DNA of 64,000 nucleotides from JBEBVQ01 sp037190845 (GTDB lineage: Bacteria; Bacteroidota; Bacteroidia; Chitinophagales; Chitinophagaceae), in NCBI GenBank assembly GCA_037190845.1, contig JBBCJI010000003.1, forward strand, positions 1-64,000, written 5' to 3'. Below the pieces are notes generated by a model. It did not search any database. It worked only from the letters and a program-made list of their open reading frames with translations, and was not told the DNA's origin. Below, one piece after another: positions 8,213 to 18,365 of the stretch. Position numbers and translations under genes: made by a program. The stretch's first letter is position 1. The number at the start of each line of letters is the position of its first letter.

Positions 8213-11149
8213 TTATCTGAGCAGGTGAAAATTTCCTTTTTGCAAATAGGGTGTATTGCCAATTGTGTATTCAAGCATATATATATAGGTACCCAACTGT
8301 GCCGGCACACTTTTATAATAGCCATCCCAGCCCTGGTATTTATCCCGCGTATAGAATACACGCTGGCCCCAGCGGTCATATATGCCAAACCCAAAGCCTT
8401 CCAGCCTGCCGAGGTTTCCCAATACCCTGAACAGATCGTTTGCACCATCCCCGTTCGGTGTAAATGCATTCGGAACCCAGATGTCACAGAATATCTGCTT
8501 TATCTCTATCGTATCTGCTCCGGTGCCACATCTGTTGATGCCGGTAGCAATATATGTACCTCCGTATTTGACGGACAACATTTCGCCCACACTTCCATCA
8601 GACCATATCAGTGAATCAGTATTTATATTTTTGGCAACAAGCAGCAAAGGTGTTTCTTCACATACAGTCGTATCCGGACCAAGAGAAATCACCGGTTTAG
8701 GATGGAACGTCAGCAAGATCGTATCACTTCCTGTGCAGTGGTATTCCGTAGTAACAGAGACAGCGTACATTCCAGCTTCAGCGGCTGCATATACAGCGCC
8801 TGTGTCTCCGGTATTCCATACATAACTATTTTTTCCGGAAAAACTTGCATCCAGCAAAATCGTATCATTAGTGCATATGTAACGGTCACTGCCGAGATCA
8901 ATCTCAGGAACCGGCATTGCGGTAATATGTACCGTATCATACCACAGACATCCTTCAATATTTACTTCGAGCACATAATCGTTTGTGCTGCTGACGTGAA
9001 TATACGATGTCGTTTCACCTGTACTCCACAAGTAAGATGCACCTGGTATCTCCGTACCGATTCTCAAAGGATACTGTGTACAAATAATACTATCTAATCC
9101 GACATTTACTTCCGGTTCCTTAATCAATTTCACAAGAATTGTATCGCTTCCAATACAATCACCCATCGTTACCTGCAACCAGTATTTTCCGGCATGCATC
9201 ACTCTAATTTCAGATGAAGACAACCCATTACTCCACAAATATCTCGCCCCTGCAGGCTGTGAAGATCCAAGCGTCAATACATCATCTATTCCACAGATCA
9301 CCTTATCATCTCCCAGGTCAACAACAGGACCAGGCGATACCAACACATAAATGGAATCCCTTCCTTTGCATCCCTTGGACGATGTAACCTCTACCCAATA
9401 GTTATCGGTACGGGTAACATTAATGGATGATCCTGTAGCACCGGTATTCCATAAGTACGAAGTAGCGCCGGGATAACTCGCATGAAGTGTCAGGGACTGT
9501 CCTTCACAAAATGTCGTATCATTTCCAAGTACAGTACCGGATATCTGATGTACCGTATCCTGTATATAAGAAAGTGTAGTGATTATAATGCTATCACAAC
9601 TCCGGGAACTTTGCAATGTATCGGTATAAATACCCGGTATTGAAACCAGATTACCTCCCGGAAGACGATAATCTGTGCCTATACAGAATGAGTCTGTTCT
9701 ATTAATAGTCGTATCGCATTTCCCCAGCTTTATGATCCAGAAATCGTAGTTGCCGCGTGAATTTTCCGATTTTTCACCGGATGCATTTGAGTTTGAAAAG
9801 CCTCCCAGAATATATCCTCCGTCAGAAGTTTTACGCGCTACAGTCAAACCATCATCACCACTACCACCTAATGTCTTCTGCCATTCAATGTTCCTGGAAG
9901 CATCCATTTTAACAATCCAGAAATCATTATCTCCTCTCGACGCTTCTGACTTATCTCCGGAAATCGGAGAATTTGAAGTGCCCGCTGCAAAATACCCTCC
10001 ATCTGAAGTAGCAATAATTCCTCCCATAACATCTTCTCCACTTCCTCCCAATGCTTTCTGCCAGGAGATTGCACCCGTTTTATCCAATTTCACAATCCAC
10101 CAGTCCATTCCCCCATATGAAGCTACCGTCTTATTGCCTGAAATTCCGGACCGGGAATCATGCCCCACAATATAGCCGCTGTCCGCTGTCTGTTCCATTC
10201 CCCCCTCACCGGAACTACGCAATATAGAAATACCACCAATGCTCCAGTCATCTGCAGTACCACCGAGCACTGTCTGCCATTGAATAGCAAAGTTGCTATC
10301 CATCTTTATGACCCAGTTGTCAGAATCCGGCCAAACACCCCAGCCATTGATTGTCTTATTACCTGTAGCACCGGGGGTCTGTGTAACACCAGTGCTGATA
10401 TATCCACCATCTTTTGTCGGAATAATAGTAAACAGGTTATCATGCCGGTTACCTCCATGCGCTTCCTGATGTTGGATGGCACCGGTATTCACATCAAGCT
10501 TCAGCATCCACCTGTCATTCCAGGTATGATTGATCGTTGTCCGGTCCGGAGTACGTGGATTAGGCAGGCCGGGATGCCATTCAGATATACCTCCGACAAT
10601 AAAACTGGCATTATTTCTTTGGAATAAAGAATAAATAAGATCATTCCCATTTGCGCCGTATGTACGTTGCCACTGGATATTACCTAACGGTGTCAGTTTC
10701 ATTATCCAGATATCATATCCCAGGTTAAACGTACCAGCCGTTCCTCTGTTCGGCTCAGTCTTGTCTCCTGATACATCACCCAGGCTATACCCCCCTGCAA
10801 GGTATCCCCCATCACTTGCCTGTATGATGCTAAATACATGGTCATAATGTGCAGTACCATATGTCTTCTGCCACTCTATAGCACCGGAAGCACTTAGCTT
10901 GATGATCCAGAAGTCGATCTCTCCACGATTGGGTTCGGTCTTCTCGCCCGAAACCCCGGATCCTGAAAAACCCGCGGCTATATAACCTCCATCGCTCGTC
11001 TGCTGAAGCGTGGATAAGCGGTCATCGCCACTACCTCCGATTGTACGTTGCCATTGGATAGGGGGAGCCTGGGAAAACGCCCTGAACGGGATGACCCAAA
11101 GCAAAACAGCATAAATGACCAACCGGAACATTTTTTGCACCATCTTCAT
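8213..11149 (-). CDS. Seven-repeat adhesin-like protein with gliding-motility-associated (CHU_C) C-terminus
   Basis: 978 residues. The signal peptide ends at FRAFSQ; the start could also be the ATG two codons in. From about 28 to 500 there are seven units of about 60-70 residues, each with WQ(R/K)T.GG.GDD, TSDGGYI..G, SG.K.E..RG and (D/N)(F/W)WI.KL. Then come about five Ig/PKD-like modules of the form YLWNTG.T...I.V...YWV.V at about 520-870. The end is a CHU_C domain (IWVPNAFTPNGDGANDLFRV ... YDRWGQRVF ... GTYIYMLEY), the type B signal for the type IX system, which secretes proteins to the surface or medium. Domain order suggests a propeller head on an Ig stalk. An operon with the 11195 gene is possible (45-base gap). 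Confidence 0.9.
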   Translation of the reverse strand: MKMVQKMFRLVIYAVLLWVIPFRAFSQAPPIQWQRTIGGSGDDRLSTLQQTSDGGYIAAGFSGSGVSGEKTEPNRGEIDFWIIKLSASGAIEWQKTYGTAHYDHVFSIIQASDGGYLAGGYSLGDVSGDKTEPNRGTAGTFNLGYDIWIMKLTPLGNIQWQRTYGANGNDLIYSLFQRNNASFIVGGISEWHPGLPNPRTPDRTTINHTWNDRWMLKLDVNTGAIQHQEAHGGNRHDNLFTIIPTKDGGYISTGVTQTPGATGNKTINGWGVWPDSDNWVIKMDSNFAIQWQTVLGGTADDWSIGGISILRSSGEGGMEQTADSGYIVGHDSRSGISGNKTVASYGGMDWWIVKLDKTGAISWQKALGGSGEDVMGGIIATSDGGYFAAGTSNSPISGDKSEASRGDNDFWIVKMDASRNIEWQKTLGGSGDDGLTVARKTSDGGYILGGFSNSNASGEKSENSRGNYDFWIIKLGKCDTTINRTDSFCIGTDYRLPGGNLVSIPGIYTDTLQSSRSCDSIIITTLSYIQDTVHQISGTVLGNDTTFCEGQSLTLHASYPGATSYLWNTGATGSSINVTRTDNYWVEVTSSKGCKGRDSIYVLVSPGPVVDLGDDKVICGIDDVLTLGSSQPAGARYLWSNGLSSSEIRVMHAGKYWLQVTMGDCIGSDTILVKLIKEPEVNVGLDSIICTQYPLRIGTEIPGASYLWSTGETTSYIHVSSTNDYVLEVNIEGCLWYDTVHITAMPVPEIDLGSDRYICTNDTILLDASFSGKNSYVWNTGDTGAVYAAAEAGMYAVSVTTEYHCTGSDTILLTFHPKPVISLGPDTTVCEETPLLLVAKNINTDSLIWSDGSVGEMLSVKYGGTYIATGINRCGTGADTIEIKQIFCDIWVPNAFTPNGDGANDLFRVLGNLGRLEGFGFGIYDRWGQRVFYTRDKYQGWDGYYKSVPAQLGTYIYMLEYTIGNTPYLQKGNFHLLR

Positions 11150-11194
11150 AAATATTAGAATAGGGAAAACAGGATTTAATGATACTACAATTTA

Positions 11195-14071
11195 CTAATA
11201 TCTGCCATTCTTGATCAACTTTTCATATTTCAGCGACATTCCTGCCTCATCAGTGATCCGTAAAAAATAAACACCATCGGGCAATCCGTCCAGACTGATC
11301 TTTGTCACACCATTTCCAGACCATACTTTTCGACCTTCTACATTGGTTAAAATCACATTGACGCTTACCGGAGCCTGAATATAAACATCCGTATTGGCAG
11401 GATTGGGATATACATTAACGAGATTATTTGACTTCACAAACGGATCAATGTTTACATTATTCACGTTTACGATTGGCGAGATATTGCTGCAGCCATTGCT
11501 ATCTGTAACAGTTACCGAGTATCCTCCGCTGGATGAAGGACGGAATACCGAATCATTTTCACCCACGATCGGCTGGCTGCCAGTATTCCATTGGTATGTC
11601 ACATAACCCGGATCCGCATGAAACAGCTCACCATCCCATATAGCTACCGGAGTTGGCAAAGGATTTACTGTTACCGTCACTGCGGGAGTAGTATCCGCAC
11701 AACCGGGAAGTACATTCCGGTGCACTGCTACCTTGTATATCCCTGTTCCGCTGATATCCAGAAAATCTGCTGTTGCCGAAGGGATCACTGAAGTACCCCT
11801 CAACCACCGGTAATCCAGACCTGTATCTGCGGATGACACACGCAATGTTACTACACCTCCTTCACAGAAGGCCGTATCCCCCGGTGTCAATATAGCTACG
11901 GGAAGACTATGCACCGTTACACTGATGTTTTGAACGCTGTCCCTGCACAACGTTGCACCGTCGGTTACAACCACCGTATAGTTACCAGTTGTCTTCACTG
12001 TATGGGATATGCCAACACCTACATTCGCTGTCCCGTCATTCCATTCATAGCTATATCCGGTACCGCTTCCTGCCGTAAACGTAACACTGTCCGGTTCACA
12101 AAGCGTTATAGGTCCGGCAGGGGTAACTGTTGCCGCCGGTAAGGCATGAACAGTAAGCGTAGTCGCCGGCGAAGATGTTGCAGAGCAGTTGGTAGACGTG
12201 TTCGTAACTGTTACTGTATAGCTGCCGTTTGCCTTTGCATAATAGCTGCTCGCGCCTGCGCCTACGTTTGTCGTCCCCTCTTTCCACTGATAGCTGACTC
12301 CTGTTGCTGTAGCCGTCAGCAACAGACTGTCCCCCTGGCATATAGACCGCGCACCCGTAGGGCTGACGCTTACCGCGGGTAATGCGTTTATTGTTACTGA
12401 CGCCGTTGCCGTATTTGTACAGCTGTTGACATCCGTATATGTATAGGTAATGGTGGAACTGCCCTGGCTCGCGCCGGTCACTACACCACTGTTGTCTATC
12501 GTTGCCACGCCTGTACTGCCACTACTCCAGTTTCCCCCTGTCGGTGTAGTGCTCAACGTACGCGTAGCGCCCACACATACGGGGCTGTTACCACTTATCG
12601 TGCTAATTACAGGGAGATTATGGACTGTTACAGAAATATCCCTCGGCAGCGATTGGCCGTTGCTATTCACCGCTACGACACTGAGTGTTCCGCTTGCGGC
12701 AGTACCGGAAAAGTCCACCGATACTGCGGTATCCGATAATGTATTGATCGTAACGCCAGCAGCAGGCGTATATGACCAGTTGTAACTGGTAGCAGTGCCT
12801 ACTTTATTGATACGGTATACCACTCCTGTTTCCCCTTTACATACTGCCGGTTTCGAAGCAATAAAATTACCCGGCTGAGCCGGACCGGGGGCGGCAATCG
12901 TAATGGATATAGAATCACGGCACCCGTTAAACCCATCTGTCACTGCCTTATACACCCCAGGAGTAGCACCTGCCAATGCATTTACCAATGTATGGGCATA
13001 CTGACGGACATTGTGATTATCGCTGACATACATAAATCCATCGGTACTTATGTAGATTTTATTGGGGGCACTAAGCTGTCCGGGGGCACTTCCGGATGTG
13101 CCGTCACCCGTCACAAGCAAACCAGAGCTTGCACCCGGTTCCCATTTAACAATACGATGATTACCATTGTCTGCAACAAACAGATTTCCTATGCTGTCAA
13201 GAAATACATGCTGGGGATCATTGAACTGATTTAATGCAGGTCCGGACACTCCTGTACCTGCTATCAACCTGCCGGTTCCAAATGTTGTTGTGGCAGTGGC
13301 CGAAAATTTTCTGATGGAGTTTATCGCAACCACATACATGCTGTCTCCAGAAAAAAACATCATACGTGAATTGGTAGCTCCGGTGATTACATTAACTCCC
13401 GGGTTTACATAACCCCTATGAAATCTCCTGACCACGTGCTGATGCCAATCCGTAGTATATACTGTATCATTCCTCACAGCAACGCTGGTAGGGAAATAGC
13501 CGTTACCAACTCTTTGGGTGAACTGGTTGGTCCTGCGGTTCCATTCATAAACTCTCTTGCCATCCCATTCGCCAAAAAAAATAGTATCAGTACCGCTTGG
13601 AGGAATAAATATATAACATGGGGCCCAGGCTCCGGAAGGCACTGCTGTAGCAGACCCTGCAGCATCTCCTAAAATTATATTGGGGGCAGACAACCCAGGC
13701 CACCACATCCATATTCTGTTATTATAATCAGCAATAAACACTGTATCCTTATATCCGGACAACTGAGGTATAAAGACATTTGACTTAGGGGTTTGCGCGC
13801 CAGGGCCTGTCAGAAGTGTAGCTACCGCATTAGGATTCCATGTGGCTTCTTCTGTCTGTAACAAACTTCCATCCTTATACCAGCGTATCCGCTGCGTTGT
13901 ACTGCCGGACGAAGTAACTGTAAGTGTACCACCCGGCTGATTACCTCCGGCACTATTAGTCAATGAAAGGTTACATTGTGCACTTACATGCACGGTACTC
14001 AACGCCATTACCATTAAAATCAAAACGGGCAGATAACGTAATCCTGCCAGGAAAAAATAATTTTTGTGCAT
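11195..14071 (-). CDS. Secreted NHL-repeat and Ig-like protein with T9SS type A sorting domain
   Basis: I chose the ATG at 14071 (958 residues) because it gives a compact signal peptide (MHKNYFFLAG ... HVSAQ); the frame opens at 14104 with 11 more residues. After the signal, about 70-370 carries NHL-type propeller repeats (QLSAPNKIYISTDGFMYVSD, DPQHVFLDSIGNLFVADNGN). About 400-860 is a chain of Ig-like/PKD domains (ISGNSPVCVGATRTLSTTPT, VSPTGARSICQGDSLLLTAT). The last 80 residues are a type A sorting domain (LVNVYPNPANTDVYIQAP ... GLPDGVYFLRITDEAG). Expected location is the outer surface. The sorting domain resembles that of the 36652-38778 protein (both have VILT..EGR and GVYFLRITD or GIYLLQITD). 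No catalytic motif is visible. Confidence 0.9.
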   Translation of the reverse strand: MHKNYFFLAGLRYLPVLILMVMALSTVHVSAQCNLSLTNSAGGNQPGGTLTVTSSGSTTQRIRWYKDGSLLQTEEATWNPNAVATLLTGPGAQTPKSNVFIPQLSGYKDTVFIADYNNRIWMWWPGLSAPNIILGDAAGSATAVPSGAWAPCYIFIPPSGTDTIFFGEWDGKRVYEWNRRTNQFTQRVGNGYFPTSVAVRNDTVYTTDWHQHVVRRFHRGYVNPGVNVITGATNSRMMFFSGDSMYVVAINSIRKFSATATTTFGTGRLIAGTGVSGPALNQFNDPQHVFLDSIGNLFVADNGNHRIVKWEPGASSGLLVTGDGTSGSAPGQLSAPNKIYISTDGFMYVSDNHNVRQYAHTLVNALAGATPGVYKAVTDGFNGCRDSISITIAAPGPAQPGNFIASKPAVCKGETGVVYRINKVGTATSYNWSYTPAAGVTINTLSDTAVSVDFSGTAASGTLSVVAVNSNGQSLPRDISVTVHNLPVISTISGNSPVCVGATRTLSTTPTGGNWSSGSTGVATIDNSGVVTGASQGSSTITYTYTDVNSCTNTATASVTINALPAVSVSPTGARSICQGDSLLLTATATGVSYQWKEGTTNVGAGASSYYAKANGSYTVTVTNTSTNCSATSSPATTLTVHALPAATVTPAGPITLCEPDSVTFTAGSGTGYSYEWNDGTANVGVGISHTVKTTGNYTVVVTDGATLCRDSVQNISVTVHSLPVAILTPGDTAFCEGGVVTLRVSSADTGLDYRWLRGTSVIPSATADFLDISGTGIYKVAVHRNVLPGCADTTPAVTVTVNPLPTPVAIWDGELFHADPGYVTYQWNTGSQPIVGENDSVFRPSSSGGYSVTVTDSNGCSNISPIVNVNNVNIDPFVKSNNLVNVYPNPANTDVYIQAPVSVNVILTNVEGRKVWSGNGVTKISLDGLPDGVYFLRITDEAGMSLKYEKLIKNGRY

Positions 14072-14356
14072 ATAATATTCTTTAAAAAAGTTTGGATATA
14101 ACATTCATAGGAATAACTGCTAAATTCATTTTTCAAAGATCAATATGCAGACAACCCGGAAATTCATGGAAAACCATGATTTTAATAATTCCCGAAAAAT
14201 CCCTATCTTTATAAATACAGACTTCCGGCAGAAACCCATGATTATCAGTTTAATAATCTTAAAATTTCGATTATTACCGGATACAGCTACGTTGTAATTC
14301 CGAAGCATAATGTATTTAAAAACTACACACAACAGCATACGATACGTGTACTCATC

Positions 14357-16318
14357 ATGAAAAGCCGTGTTACTTTCATTGTACTTATTATAATAAGCTA
14401 CGCGATCCGGACACCGGCACAAACAGATCAAATACTATCCTTCAAAACAGTTCCTGGAAAAAGCGAAAGCATTCCGGTATATGAAGTAAAATATATCGCA
14501 AGGAATAATCTTGACAGCGCTATCCGGATATTAACTCATATCATTCTGAATAACGAAAACAAGCAGAATGATATTGAGATATACGAAGCGTACCTGGCGC
14601 TGGCCGCTACATATTTGCATAACAATGATTACCCAAAGGCAGCACACGCTTATCAATATGCCCTGACATATAGCGTAAAAACACCTACACCACATCATAA
14701 TATTTGCCGGGCGCTCAACGGGACAGGATATATGCACCTGCTTCAAGGGGATTACCGGCAGGCGGCACAATGCTTGTTTACAGCAGCGCAAATAGGTGAA
14801 AAGCATGTCAGAAAGGATACGACAATCGCCACACAACTGATCTCTGTATATAACAACCTGAGCACTGCTTTGATAGAGCTGCAGGAATACGATAAAGCAC
14901 TATATTACCTGAGCAGGGCAGAAACAATAATCAGACATACACCGGGCAATCCAAGACTTGCAACCATATGGAATAATATGGCAATTGTGTACAACAAAAC
15001 CGGGAAAAAGGATGCATCCTGGCAATATGGCGAGCAAGCCCTGGAACTGGCACGGAGCTACGAGTATTATCATGCAGAATATACCATACTTCAAACGCTG
15101 GCAACCATTCTACTCGATCACAACGAACCTGCAAAAGCTATTCCATACCTGGAAGCAAGTTTACAAATCAAGGGGAGCAGCAATGCCTCTTATGCGGCCA
15201 GAACATTTTATCTTTTAGGCTGTGCCTGGTATACAACGGGTGATAATAACCGTGCCGAATATTACTTTGAGCAGGCACTCAAAAAGGCAAAGGAATCCAA
15301 ATCTGCCGATATTGCACTGCACACCCGGACTCAACTCGCCGCTCTCTACAGCAAAAAAAGGGATTATCAAAACGCTTTCCTACAACTGCAGCATGCCTAC
15401 CGGCTGCGAGACAGCCTGATGCATCAGGATAAAACAACTGCTGTTCATCAACTCGAGATCAAATACCGGACTACACAAAAAGACTACGAAATAGCCCAGA
15501 AGCAATTACTACTGAAGGAACAGGAACGTTTGTTGCAGCAAAAGAATATATGGCTTGGCGGTATTGCCGGAGGAGCAGTCATATTAGCCTGCCTGCTCCT
15601 TGTTATCCACCGGAATTACCGGCATAGGATGCACCTGCAGGCACAACAACAGGAAATAAACAATCTGAAAGCCTCCATGAAAGGAGAAGAAAAAGAACGC
15701 GCCCGTATCGCCCGCGAATTGCACGACGGGATAGCAGGCATGATCACTGCCGTGAAGATGAACTTTACTGCTGTACAAAACACACACACCTTCCTCAGAG
15801 ATACCGCTCAATTTCATGACGCCATGCAACTACTTGAGGAAACAGCGCACGAAATACGCCACACTGCCCATAATCTTACCCCTGAAATCCTCATACAGCA
15901 CGAGCTGCAGGATGCCATAGATCTTTTCTGCCGGCAGGTGCAGAAAAGCAGCGGGCTGGATATCAGCTTCCTGGCCTATGGTTCATTTGATCATCTTGAA
16001 GGCGACTTTAAGCTGTCCGTTTACCGGATCACCCAGGAGCTGATCAACAATGTGATCAAGCACGCGCAGGCAACACATGCGATCGTGCAGCTCAGCCGGC
16101 ATGGCAACATCTTCGGCCTGACTGTAGAAGACGACGGAATCGGGATGGAAATCGGCAACCATAAAAACGGAATCGGAATGCAACATCTGCAATCGCGTGT
16201 GAAAAGTCTCAACGGACGGCTGACGGTCGAAGCATCTACCGGTAGCGGCACTACCGTCTATATAGAATTCAGCGTACCCGCAACGTCCCAACCTGAGACC
16301 AAATACATAACGAAATGA
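14357..16318 (+). CDS. TPR-containing sensor histidine kinase (HisKA_3 type)
   Basis: 653 residues. A signal-like N-terminus (VTFIVLIIISYAIRTPAQ) leads into tetratricopeptide repeats from about 60 to 350 (AALYSKKRDYQNAFLQLQHA, IWNNMAIVYNKTGKKDASW), then a coiled coil and one membrane helix at about 396-415. The dimerisation/phosphoacceptor helix has H456 in ERARIARELHDGIAG, typical of HisKA_3 kinases, followed by an ATPase domain with the N box QELINNVIKHAQ and G boxes VEDDGIGM and GIGMQ. The TPR part is probably periplasmic and may bind a protein or peptide; the signal is unknown. The stop overlaps the next gene by four bases, coupling it to the LuxR/NarL regulator. The pair at 39006/41061 has the same architecture. 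Confidence 0.93.
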   Translation: MKSRVTFIVLIIISYAIRTPAQTDQILSFKTVPGKSESIPVYEVKYIARNNLDSAIRILTHIILNNENKQNDIEIYEAYLALAATYLHNNDYPKAAHAYQYALTYSVKTPTPHHNICRALNGTGYMHLLQGDYRQAAQCLFTAAQIGEKHVRKDTTIATQLISVYNNLSTALIELQEYDKALYYLSRAETIIRHTPGNPRLATIWNNMAIVYNKTGKKDASWQYGEQALELARSYEYYHAEYTILQTLATILLDHNEPAKAIPYLEASLQIKGSSNASYAARTFYLLGCAWYTTGDNNRAEYYFEQALKKAKESKSADIALHTRTQLAALYSKKRDYQNAFLQLQHAYRLRDSLMHQDKTTAVHQLEIKYRTTQKDYEIAQKQLLLKEQERLLQQKNIWLGGIAGGAVILACLLLVIHRNYRHRMHLQAQQQEINNLKASMKGEEKERARIARELHDGIAGMITAVKMNFTAVQNTHTFLRDTAQFHDAMQLLEETAHEIRHTAHNLTPEILIQHELQDAIDLFCRQVQKSSGLDISFLAYGSFDHLEGDFKLSVYRITQELINNVIKHAQATHAIVQLSRHGNIFGLTVEDDGIGMEIGNHKNGIGMQHLQSRVKSLNGRLTVEASTGSGTTVYIEFSVPATSQPETKYITK

Positions 16319-16950
16319 TCCGAATCGCTATCATAGACGACCACCCTTTAATCGTCAACGGACTGCAGAACATGCTGCGCCATAATCCGGACATAGAAAT
16401 AACCGGCGCTTATACCAATAGCAAAGACCTCTTTGACGGCTTATCAAAGACAACGCCGGACATTCTGCTCATAGACATCCAGATGCCGGAAAAAACCGGC
16501 CCGGAACTGGCAAAGATCATACAACAGAAATATCCGGCTATCCGCATGATCGCGTTGACCAATCTTGATAATAATTTTTACGTAAAAACCATGCTACGCA
16601 ACGGTGTCTCCGGCTATGTGCTGAAAAGCTCTGATCAGGAAGTGCTGCTGGAAGCCATCAGAACGGTATATGATGGTAACGAGTATCTCGAACCCGGCAT
16701 GAAGGAACGCGTATGGGAAGATATGGTAAAAAGCCGCAGGCAGACCAACAGTACGGCGCCGCTCACCCGCCGGGAGAAAGAGATCCTCACACTGATCGCC
16801 AATGAGCACACGACCCAGGAGATCGCAGCCATGCTTTTTCTCAGCGCCAATACCGTAGAGACACACCGGCTCAACCTGCTCTCCAAACTGGATGTGAAAA
16901 ATACCGCCGGACTGGTGAAGAAGGCGATGCAGATGGGGCTGGTGGAGTGA
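16315..16950 (+). CDS. NarL/LuxR-family response regulator
   Basis: 211 residues. Receiver domain with D8/D9, phosphoacceptor D54 (LLIDIQMPEKTG), T82 and K104 (YVLKSS). A LuxR-type helix-turn-helix lies at about 147-205 (PLTRREKEILTLIA, TTQEIAAMLFLSANTVETHR). It overlaps the upstream kinase by four bases and is its cognate regulator by position. It is a clear paralogue of the regulator at 41061-41696, with all conserved receiver residues at the same numbers. Targets cannot be read from the sequence. Confidence 0.95.
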   Translation: MIRIAIIDDHPLIVNGLQNMLRHNPDIEITGAYTNSKDLFDGLSKTTPDILLIDIQMPEKTGPELAKIIQQKYPAIRMIALTNLDNNFYVKTMLRNGVSGYVLKSSDQEVLLEAIRTVYDGNEYLEPGMKERVWEDMVKSRRQTNSTAPLTRREKEILTLIANEHTTQEIAAMLFLSANTVETHRLNLLSKLDVKNTAGLVKKAMQMGLVE

Positions 16951-16961
16951 GGGGGATTCTT

Positions 16962-16969
16962 TATTTTTG
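16962..16969 (+). promoter_or_regulatory. Candidate -7 element for kynurenine 3-monooxygenase
   Basis: TATTTTTG matches the Bacteroidota -7 consensus TAnnTTTG and ends 20 bases before the ATG at 16990. The expected -33 position holds only CTGG, so the match is partial. The gene could alternatively be read through from the regulator upstream. Confidence 0.4.
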
Positions 16970-16989
16970 TGCCTCAATCACTTGCACAC

Positions 16990-18354
16990 ATGAAACGTTC
17001 CGTCACCATATCCGGCGCAGGACTGGTAGGTTCTCTGCTCGCTATCATACTCCGGAAGCGCGGCTATGAAGTAACCATATATGAACGCCGCCCCGACATG
17101 CGCAAAGAAGCGATCGGCGCCGGCAGATCCATCAACCTGGCCATGAGCACCCGCGGCTGGCATGCGCTGGAGCTTGCCGGGCTGAAAGCGGAAATGGAAA
17201 CGCTGGCCATACCCATGTATGGACGCTATCTCCACCTGCCAGACGGCACTACCGCCTTCCAGCAATACGGAAAGAACAACGAAGCCATATACTCTGTCAG
17301 CCGCGGCGAACTCAACAAACGACTGATGACCCTGGCGGAACAGCAAGGGACGGCCATCCACTTCAGCCAACGCTGCACAAGGGTAGATGTAACCAACAAC
17401 CGCCTGTACCTTCAGGACGCCAACGGCATTGAAACAACGGTGGACGCCGACCTGCTCTTCGGAGCCGACGGCGCCTTCTCAGCTCTGCGCAACAGTTATG
17501 TATACATGGACCGGGTGAACGCTTCCCAGCATTATATCGGGCACGGCTATAAAGAGCTGAGCATTCCTCCGGCAGCAGACGGCGGATGGCAGATGGAAAA
17601 AAATGCTTTACACATCTGGCCCCGGAAAAACTTCATGCTCATCGCATTGCCCAATACCGACGGCAGCTTCACCTGCACCCTGTTCTTCCCGTTTGAAGGC
17701 AATCCTTCTTTTGCGTCACTAAAAACACCCAACGACGTTACCAACTTTTTTAATAAACAATTCCCGGATGCCGTACCGCTGATGCCCACGCTCACGGAAG
17801 ACTTTTTCAATAATCCGACATCTTCCCTGATCACAACCCATATCTTTCCCTGGCATTATCAGGACAAAAGCGCCCTGATCGGAGACGCCGCTCATGCCAT
17901 TGTACCTTTTTACGGACAGGGAATGAATGCTGGATTTGAAGATTGCTCCGTACTCGCTGCCATCATGGATAAAACGGGAGATGACTGGGCAAGCATTCTG
18001 TCCGAATACGAAAAGAAAAGAAAAGAAAACGGTGATGCAGTAGCCGAGCTGGCCTTACTCAACTTCATCGAGATGCGGGATAAAGTAGCCGATCCCCTGT
18101 TCCTCGAACGCAAAAAAATAGAAAAAGAACTGGGACGCCTGTACCCCGCACAGTTCATTTCCGTTTATGAGATGGTTTCTTTCACCCACACCCCCTATAG
18201 CACAGCCCTTCAGTGCATACAGGCACAGGACCGTCTGCTGGAGCAGATCATGAATGCCGGCGATTTCTTTGATCTGGCGAACCGGGAAGACTTTCGTACA
18301 CAGCTCGACGGGTGGATGCACCACTATCATCAATCGGTACAGCAACCGAGATAA
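16990..18354 (+). CDS. kmo: Kynurenine 3-monooxygenase
   Basis: 454 residues from the ATG at 16990; an in-frame GTG at 16969 would add seven residues but lies on a -7-like element. It is an FAD-dependent aromatic hydroxylase that converts L-kynurenine to 3-hydroxykynurenine with NADPH and O2. Visible motifs: the Rossmann dinucleotide site GAGLVGSLLAIILRKRGY with E at its second strand end (YERR), GRSINLAMSTRGW after it (typical of KMO), DLLFGADGAFSALR, and the second FAD motif GDAAHAIVPFYGQGMNAG at about 298. Length fits the bacterial enzyme. No other kynurenine-pathway gene is in the window. The next gene, recJ, starts 12 bases after the stop, so they are probably co-transcribed although functionally unrelated. 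Confidence 0.93.
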   Translation: MKRSVTISGAGLVGSLLAIILRKRGYEVTIYERRPDMRKEAIGAGRSINLAMSTRGWHALELAGLKAEMETLAIPMYGRYLHLPDGTTAFQQYGKNNEAIYSVSRGELNKRLMTLAEQQGTAIHFSQRCTRVDVTNNRLYLQDANGIETTVDADLLFGADGAFSALRNSYVYMDRVNASQHYIGHGYKELSIPPAADGGWQMEKNALHIWPRKNFMLIALPNTDGSFTCTLFFPFEGNPSFASLKTPNDVTNFFNKQFPDAVPLMPTLTEDFFNNPTSSLITTHIFPWHYQDKSALIGDAAHAIVPFYGQGMNAGFEDCSVLAAIMDKTGDDWASILSEYEKKRKENGDAVAELALLNFIEMRDKVADPLFLERKKIEKELGRLYPAQFISVYEMVSFTHTPYSTALQCIQAQDRLLEQIMNAGDFFDLANREDFRTQLDGWMHHYHQSVQQPR

Positions 18355-18365
18355 GGGGAAACAAT

